From assembly GCA_910585245.1 (NCBI GenBank), contig CAJUCO010000054.1, positions 1 through 10,211 on the forward strand: a stretch of 10,211 nt of DNA, written 5' to 3'. Made by a program: the position numbers and the translations under genes. Origin of the DNA: an uncultured Oscillibacter sp. (lineage in GTDB: Bacteria; Bacillota; Clostridia; Oscillospirales; Oscillospiraceae). Positions within the stretch are counted from its first letter, which is position 1; each line of letters starts with the position of its first letter. Of this stretch, positions 6,221 through 10,211 are shown piece after piece. The notes under the pieces are model-generated. The model did no database searches. It was given only the letters and a program-made list of their open reading frames with translations, and was not told where the DNA came from.

Positions 6221-6252
6221 CAAAAAAATCAAATGCGCCTCTTATTCCGGAT
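6201..6252. repeat. Pair of inverted 9-base sites flanking the ilv -35 box (possible operators)
   Basis: ATCCGGAAT (6201-6209) and ATTCCGGAT (6244-6252) are perfect reverse complements, each built on the palindrome TCCGGA. Their centres are 43 bases apart, about four helical turns. The first lies in the spacer between the -10 and -35 boxes and the second about 25 bases upstream of the -35 box. Inside them, GCGC occurs on both sides (6215-6218 and 6235-6238), so the arrangement is symmetric around an A/T-rich centre. The placement suits binding by a dimeric repressor, possibly with looping. A related AATTCCGG occurs again at 5933-5940. No regulator is identified. Confidence 0.45.
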
Positions 6253-6349
6253 GATTTCACGAAAACGCCCCTTCGCCCGCCCTTCCAATGGTGAAAAACG
6301 ACGAAGATTTTTCTAGATATTTCCTCGAGACCGCACAGCCATTTTGCAG

Positions 6350-6382
6350 ACAACGCCCGCCGGTCTCCCGGCGGGCGCTTGT
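6350..6382 (-). terminator. GC-rich hairpin after carbamate kinase, probable weak terminator
   Basis: Starting 13 bases after the stop codon of carbamate kinase, CGCCCGCCGG pairs perfectly with CCGGCGGGCG over ten base pairs around a four-base loop. Four more pairs (ACAA with TTGT) follow after one bulged base. The stem is very stable, but no U tract follows on the minus strand (TTGTCTGCAAAATGG). It may act as a factor-independent terminator of reduced efficiency, as a Rho-related or processing barrier, or as an mRNA 3'-end stabiliser. It separates the purine-linked genes from the ilv operon promoter. The rest of 6221-6349 shows only the upstream operator-like repeat and nothing else I can name. 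Confidence 0.55.
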
Positions 6383-6394
6383 CCGTTATGACAT

Positions 6395-7336
6395 TTAAAG
6401 AGAGATGGTGGTCCCCGTCTCTCCGGCGACGCCTGCCCCCGCCTTTTCCAGCAGGGTAATCAGCGCCTGGCGGCCCGGGCGGGACTCGGCGAACTTCACC
6501 GCCGCCTGAACCTTGGGCAGCATGGACCCGGGGGCGAACTGGCCCTCGTCCATATACCGCCGCGCCTCCTCCGGCGTCAGGCTGTCCAGCCATTTCTGCT
6601 CCGGCTTTCCAAAATTCACCGCCACCTTCTCCACAGCGGTGAGAATAATCAGCACATCGGCGTTCAGCTCCTCCGCCAGCACCTCGCTGGCAAAGTCTTT
6701 GTCAATCACCGCCGCCGCGCCCTTGAGGTGGTGTCCCTCGGTCTTGAAGACGGGGATACCGCCGCCGCCGCAGGCCACCACCACGTGCTCGCTCTCCACC
6801 AGCGCCTGGATGGTGTCCAGCTCAATGACGGACACGGGCCTGGGGGAGGCCACCACCCGCCGCCAGCCCCGGCCGGCGTCCTCCATCACGTCATAGCCCC
6901 GTTCGGCAACCATGCGCTTGGCCTCTTCCTCGGTCATGAAGGCCCCGATGGGCTTCGTGGGGTTCTGGAAAGCGGGGTCCTGGGGGTCCACCTCCACCTG
7001 GGTGAGCACCGTGGCCACGCCCTTTTGGATTCCCCGGTCCAGCAGCTCCTCTCTGAGGGCGTTTTGAAGGTCATAGCCAATATAGCCCTGACTCATAGCC
7101 ACGCAGACGGACAGCGGGCAGGGGATGTACTTTTCCGGATTGGAGCGGGTGAGTTCCGCCATGGCCTTTTGGATCATGCCCACCTGAGGGCCGTTTCCGT
7201 GGGCCACCACCACCTCGTTTCCGCCCTCGATGAGGTCGGCGATGGCCCGGGCGGTCTGCTTCACCGCCTCCATCTGCTCCGGCAAATTATTGCCCAAGGC
7301 GTTGCCGCCCAGGGCGACTACGATACGCTTACCCAT
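6395..7336 (-). CDS. arcC: Carbamate kinase
   Basis: Carbamate kinase transfers phosphate between carbamoyl phosphate and ADP, giving ATP, ammonia and CO2 in the catabolic direction. The protein has 313 residues, the usual family length. Visible motifs are the N-terminal glycine loop VVALGGNALG (about 6-15), the substrate loop HGNGPQVGMI, PCPLSVCVAMSQGYIGYDLQ, and the central VVACGGGGIPV. Towards the C-terminus are the nucleotide-binding region AVIDKDFASEVLAEELNADV with LTAVEKV, then FAPGSMLPKVQAAV. ATG at 7336 is chosen because AGAGG lies ten bases upstream. An in-frame TTG at 7345 would sit on top of that site. It follows ygeW after 317 bases full of inverted repeats. In this setting it would draw ATP from carbamoyl phosphate made by the YgeW enzyme, like YqeA in the E. 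coli yge/yqe cluster, rather than belonging to an arginine deiminase set, of which no member is seen. Confidence 0.95.
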   Translation of the reverse strand: MGKRIVVALGGNALGNNLPEQMEAVKQTARAIADLIEGGNEVVVAHGNGPQVGMIQKAMAELTRSNPEKYIPCPLSVCVAMSQGYIGYDLQNALREELLDRGIQKGVATVLTQVEVDPQDPAFQNPTKPIGAFMTEEEAKRMVAERGYDVMEDAGRGWRRVVASPRPVSVIELDTIQALVESEHVVVACGGGGIPVFKTEGHHLKGAAAVIDKDFASEVLAEELNADVLIILTAVEKVAVNFGKPEQKWLDSLTPEEARRYMDEGQFAPGSMLPKVQAAVKFAESRPGRQALITLLEKAGAGVAGETGTTISL

Positions 7337-7445
7337 GATCAACAAACCTCTTTCTCATAATAGATGCGATGTCCCCTTGCGGCGGCATACACGCCGCGAA
7401 AATCCCATACCCCAGCCGCTTTAGGCGGTGGCTCCGGTGTCCCTG
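7337..7445. other. Upstream region of carbamate kinase with short hairpins, no gene
   Basis: This is the part of the 317-base ygeW-arcC gap next to arcC. It contains the arcC ribosome binding site and several short inverted repeats. GCGGCG pairs with CGCCGC (7379-7384 and 7392-7397, seven-base loop). CCGC pairs with GCGG (7416-7419 and 7425-7428). CTCC pairs with GGAG (7432-7435 and 7445-7448). I see no convincing promoter, so arcC may depend on read-through from ygeW. No riboswitch family is recognised. Confidence 0.4.
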
Positions 7446-7649
7446 GAGGTGGGGATACCCCCCTCAGGGTGTCGAAAAACCGTAAAAACTTTCCCCGGCG
7501 GGAAGGAAGAGAGTTACGAGAGGAACCCAGGAAGGGTTCCTTTCGTTTTCAATCATAAGTTTTCAAAATGTTTTTAAACATTTTGAAAACTTGCTCAGGC
7601 TGGCGAAAATTCCTTTTCGACAGCCTGAGGGGGGATAAAATCCCCCCTC
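7446..7649. repeat. Palindrome-rich element with 21-base inverted ends (MITE-like candidate)
   Basis: The outer ends share an inverted repeat. Plus-strand positions 7458-7478 match the reverse complement of 7614-7634 at 20 of 21 bases (C6 followed by TCAGGSTGTCGAAAA). A third, internal copy of the core lies at 7594-7609 in the left-end orientation. Each end also carries a G-run/C-run mini-hairpin (7451-7461 and 7627-7649). Between them are hairpins at 7489-7506 and 7521-7541, a perfect 17-base inverted repeat with a two-base centre at 7557-7592, and a 9+6 base-pair stem at 7594-7629. No ORF of note is inside. It resembles a miniature non-autonomous palindromic element, or a multi-hairpin RNA at the 3' end of the ygeW message. 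I see no clear target-site duplication. Confidence 0.6.
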
Positions 7650-7653
7650 TCTC

Positions 7654-8844
7654 TCAGAAGAACTTGCGCTTGCCGGCGGCGTCCAGGGCCATGAGGGCGC
7701 CCACAGGGTCTTTCACCTTGCTCATCATAATCATGGCGGCGATGACATAGGGCTTATAGCTGGCTTCCTTGTACAAGGGCACCAGATAGCGGTCGAAGAC
7801 GGAGTTGTCCACCTCGCCCTCGGGGCAGCTCAACCCGGTGATGTCGGCGGGGAGGCAGTGGAGGTAGAGGGCGGAACCGTTCCGGGTCTTCTTCATCATC
7901 TCCTCGGAGCAGGTCCAGTCCTTGTGCTGGGCGTTTTGGCTGAGGAGCTTTTTCTCCAGGGCGTCAATGCCCGCCTGGTCCCCGGCCTGATAGAGCTTGG
8001 TCCGCTCCTCCATAGCGGCGAAGGGGGCCCAGCTCTTGGGATAGACGATATCCGCGTCCTGGAAGGCCTCTTCCATGGTGGCCACCTTTTTGTAGCTTCC
8101 GCCGGTGGCGGCGGCGTTTTTCCGGGCGATTTCCTCCACCTCGGGCATGACGTCATAGCCCTCGGGATGGGCCAGGACCACGTCCATGCCAAAGCGGGTC
8201 ATCAGTCCAATGACGCCCTGAGGCACGGAGAGGGGCTTTCCGTAAGAGGGAGAGTAGGCCCAGGTCATGGCGATTTTCTTCCCCTTGAGGTTTTCCACGC
8301 CGCCGAACTGATGGATGATGTGGAGCATATCGGCCATGCACTGGGTGGGGTGGTCCACGTCGCACTGGAGGTTCACCAGGGTGGGCTGCTGCTCCAGGAT
8401 GCCGTCCCGGTAGCCCTCTTTCACGGCGTCCATGAAGGTCTTCTGGTATTTGTGCCCTTCCCCAATGAACATATCATCTCGGATGCCGATGACGTCGGCC
8501 ATGAAGGACACCATGTTGGCGGTTTCCCGGACGGTCTCGCCGTGAGCAATCTGGGACTTCTTCTCGTCCAGGTCCTGGACGTTGAGGCCCAGCAGGTTGC
8601 AGGCGGAGGCGAAGGAGAACCGGGTCCGGGTGGAGTTGTCCCGGAAGATGGAGATGCCAAGGCCGGAGTCAAAGATCCGGGTGGATTTGTTCCGCTCCCG
8701 AAGATCCCGAAGGGCGTCGGCCACGGTGAAAATGGCGTCCAGCTCCTCGTCGGTTTTGTCCCAGGTCCAGTAGAAGTCGGACTTGTACATATTGTTGATG
8801 TGCAGCTTTTCCAGGTGCTGCGCCAGCTCGATGGTCTTAGACAT
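7654..8844 (-). CDS. ygeW: Knotted carbamoyltransferase YgeW
   Basis: A member of the aspartate/ornithine carbamoyltransferase superfamily, YgeW type. It has 396 residues, the same length as E. coli YgeW as I recall it. The carbamoyl-phosphate loop STRTR is at 71-75 within SIFRDNSTRTRFSFAS. Other YgeW-typical blocks are GKSQIAHGETVRETANM-like (here KKSQIAHGETVRETANM), VNLQCDVDHPTQCMADM, AMTWAYSPSYGKPLSVPQG, and HCLPADI at about 329-335. These differ from ornithine carbamoyltransferases in the second-substrate region, and E. coli YgeW is not an ornithine or aspartate carbamoyltransferase. The true substrate is uncertain; a ureido intermediate of purine breakdown has been proposed for the cluster, the enzyme working towards carbamoyl phosphate. 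ATG at 8844 has AAGGAG nine bases upstream. The open frame extends to 8901 without similarity. It lies between ygeY and carbamate kinase. Confidence 0.95.
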   Translation of the reverse strand: MSKTIELAQHLEKLHINNMYKSDFYWTWDKTDEELDAIFTVADALRDLRERNKSTRIFDSGLGISIFRDNSTRTRFSFASACNLLGLNVQDLDEKKSQIAHGETVRETANMVSFMADVIGIRDDMFIGEGHKYQKTFMDAVKEGYRDGILEQQPTLVNLQCDVDHPTQCMADMLHIIHQFGGVENLKGKKIAMTWAYSPSYGKPLSVPQGVIGLMTRFGMDVVLAHPEGYDVMPEVEEIARKNAAATGGSYKKVATMEEAFQDADIVYPKSWAPFAAMEERTKLYQAGDQAGIDALEKKLLSQNAQHKDWTCSEEMMKKTRNGSALYLHCLPADITGLSCPEGEVDNSVFDRYLVPLYKEASYKPYVIAAMIMMSKVKDPVGALMALDAAGKRKFF

Positions 8845-8975
8845 ATCAAAAATCTCCTTATTTTTATTTGATGTTCCGGTACAGCATTTCATCCCTCCCA
8901 TGGAACCGTTTCCCGTTTTGCGGTGGTTCTGGAGGGAACGGGACGGCCGGGGGGCCGTCCCCTATGGGTTGATAT
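8845..8975 (-). other. ygeY-ygeW intergenic region with a strong hairpin
   Basis: A 131-base gap. Its main feature is a perfect nine-base-pair stem, GGGACGGCC with GGCCGTCCC (8940-8948 and 8953-8961), around a four-base loop, 15 bases after the ygeY stop. On the minus strand it is followed by GTTCCCTCC, with no U tract, so it is probably not a strong terminator. A weaker GGAACCG/CGGTGGTTC-type pairing lies nearer ygeW (about 8902-8929). I see no good promoter before ygeW. The hairpins may set differential expression or stability of the two cistrons. Confidence 0.5.
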
Positions 8976-10211
8976 TTATTGGATGTCGTTGTCCGTCAGG
9001 CTCTGGCGGAACTCCGTCACGTCGGCGGTTTTGTTCTCCGGCTTGTACAGGGGGATGGCGGCGGCGTACAATGCGGCGCAAGTGACCAGATCCTGTTTCC
9101 AGGTGATCTCGTTGGGGGCGTGGGCCTGAGACTCCGCGCCGGGACCGAAGCCCACACAGGGGATGCCATAACGGCCCTGAATGGACACGCAGTTGGTGGA
9201 GAAGGTCCACTTGTCTGTGAGGGGACGGCCGGTGCGCAGGTGCATGGCGTCCTTTTTCTCATCCGCGTCGGCGTGGCCGATACGCTCTTTGCCCCAGAGG
9301 GCCTCGTGGGCGTCCACCAGAGCCTGGACGTGGGCGGCGCCCGCCTTGTTGATCCAGGTGGGGAAGAAGCACTCGGTCTCATAGACGGTTCCCGTCCAGG
9401 CGGGACGGTCGTACATATACATGGAGACCTTCACGTCGTCCCCGTATTTCTTCACGCTGGGCAGCTGCCGGATCTCCTCCAGGCAGGAGTCCCAGGTCTC
9501 TCCGGCGGTCATGCGCCGGTCGATGGAGATGGAGCAGCTGTCCGCCACGGCGCAGCGGCTGGGAGAGGTGTAGAAAATCTGGCTGGTGGTGCAGGTGCCC
9601 CGGCCCAGGAACTGGGCGTCCTTGTAATGCTGGGGGTTGAACTCCGGGTTCAGCATCTTGACAAGGCCCTTGACCGTGTTGGAGGGGCCGTCGCCGTTTT
9701 CGTTCAGGGCCCGGACGTCCTGGAGGATGTCCGCCATTTTATAAATGGCGTTGTCCCCCCGGTGAGGGGCGGAGCCGTGGCAGGAGACGCCCTTTACATC
9801 CACCCGGATTTCCATCCGGCCCCGGTGGCCCCGGTAAATGCCGCCGTCGGTGGGCTCGGTGGAGATGACAAACTCGATTTTGTTCCGGGCGTCCTCGGGA
9901 CCCTGGAAGTATTTGTTGACGATGTACTGCCAGCACATACCGTCGCAGTCCTCTTCCTGGACGGAGCCTACCACCATGATCTGATAGCCCTCGGGAATCA
10001 GGCCCAGGTCCTTCATGATCTTGGCTCCGTACACGGCGGAGGCCATGCCGCCCTCCTGGTCGCTGCCGCCCCGGCCAAAAATGATGTCTTCGGTCTCATA
10101 TCCCTGATAGGGGTCCGCCTCCCAGTTGTCAATGTTTCCGATTCCCACCGTGTCAATGTGGGAGTCAATGGCAATGATTTTTTCGCCCTGGCCCATCCAG
10201 CCGATGACGTT
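8976..10211 (-). CDS. ygeY: YgeY-type M20 family metallohydrolase, 5' end outside the window
   Basis: The 411 visible C-terminal residues belong to the M20 zinc-hydrolase family, YgeY type (named a selenium-metabolism-linked hydrolase in family models). The frame is open to the edge. The edge-proximal codons NVIGW, followed by MGQGEKIIAIDSHIDTVG, match the middle of the family's N-terminal domain, so about 60 residues are missing and the internal Met at 10196 is not the start. The metal and catalytic residues are visible: HID (18 and 20 of the visible part), the Asp in GRGGSDQEGG (51), Glu-Glu in VQEEDCDG (86-87), the Glu in STEPTD, and the C-terminal His in HAPNE. The dimerisation lid contains RGHRGRMEIRVDVKGVSCHGSAP-type sequence. 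Compared with E. coli YgeY it has an insert around GHADADEKKDAMHLRTG. The role is probably hydrolysis of a ureido or amide bond in purine-derived intermediates. It is upstream of ygeW. Confidence 0.94.
   Translation of the reverse strand, partial: NVIGWMGQGEKIIAIDSHIDTVGIGNIDNWEADPYQGYETEDIIFGRGGSDQEGGMASAVYGAKIMKDLGLIPEGYQIMVVGSVQEEDCDGMCWQYIVNKYFQGPEDARNKIEFVISTEPTDGGIYRGHRGRMEIRVDVKGVSCHGSAPHRGDNAIYKMADILQDVRALNENGDGPSNTVKGLVKMLNPEFNPQHYKDAQFLGRGTCTTSQIFYTSPSRCAVADSCSISIDRRMTAGETWDSCLEEIRQLPSVKKYGDDVKVSMYMYDRPAWTGTVYETECFFPTWINKAGAAHVQALVDAHEALWGKERIGHADADEKKDAMHLRTGRPLTDKWTFSTNCVSIQGRYGIPCVGFGPGAESQAHAPNEITWKQDLVTCAALYAAAIPLYKPENKTADVTEFRQSLTDNDIQ

Noticed and set aside
7337..7345. Earlier TTG start for carbamate kinase (three extra residues)
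   Set aside because: That codon lies directly against the likely Shine-Dalgarno AGAGG. The ATG at 7336 has normal spacing and fits the family N-terminus MGKRIVVALGGNA.
7521..7550. Hairpin GGAACCC/GGGTTCC followed by TTTCGTTTTC as a plus-strand terminator
   Set aside because: It has terminator-like form on the plus strand, but no plus-strand gene leads into it. It is described as part of the palindromic element instead.
8845..8901. Extended N-terminus for YgeW starting at 8901
   Set aside because: The extra 19 residues have no family similarity, and AAGGAG is correctly placed only for the ATG at 8844.
1..10211. CRISPR arrays, tRNA or rRNA genes, prophage, defence or toxin-antitoxin genes
   Set aside because: No regularly spaced repeats, cloverleaf or rRNA-like sequences, or proteins of such families were seen. 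The coding content is metabolic apart from the two small proteins within the ilv operon.

Overview
All supported genes in this window lie on the minus strand, so transcription runs from high to low coordinates. The window holds two unrelated metabolic modules. GC-rich composition, strong AGGAGG-type ribosome binding sites, ATG/TTG starts and tightly packed operons suggest a GC-rich anaerobic Firmicute (Clostridia). A gut Oscillospiraceae-like organism is my best guess, inferred from gene content and style only.

Right part (10211 to 6395): the end of ygeY (M20-family hydrolase, 5' end outside the window), ygeW (knotted carbamoyltransferase) and a carbamate kinase (arcC/yqeA type). In Escherichia coli these three families sit in the yge/yqe cluster, and in gut anaerobes they are tied to anaerobic purine/uric acid breakdown and to selenium-linked metabolism. 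The expected chemistry is hydrolysis of a ureido/amide intermediate, transfer of a carbamoyl group to phosphate, and ATP formation from carbamoyl phosphate. The 317-base gap between ygeW and arcC is packed with inverted repeats. It contains what looks like a miniature palindromic element of about 200 bases with 21-base inverted ends.

Middle part (6394 to 5732): a regulatory region. It has a GC-rich hairpin after arcC, two inverted 9-base sites around a good sigma-70-type promoter, and a 49-codon leader ORF with 14 Ile/Leu/Val in a 16-residue stretch. A strong intrinsic terminator follows, then 161 bases to the first structural gene. This is the layout of ribosome-mediated attenuation by branched-chain amino acid supply. 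I see no T-box, the more usual device in Firmicutes.

Left part (5731 to 1): the branched-chain amino acid operon. In transcription order it is a divergent acetolactate synthase large subunit (called ilvB2 here), its ACT-domain small subunit (ilvN2), a small GIY-YIG-like protein, a DUF1877 protein, a canonical large subunit (ilvB1), a second small subunit (ilvN1), and the start of ketol-acid reductoisomerase (ilvC, cut by the window edge). Gaps are at most 33 bases and two junctions overlap. Two acetohydroxyacid synthase pairs in one operon, one with altered active-site positions and no C-terminal cap, together with the leader attenuator, are the most interesting content.
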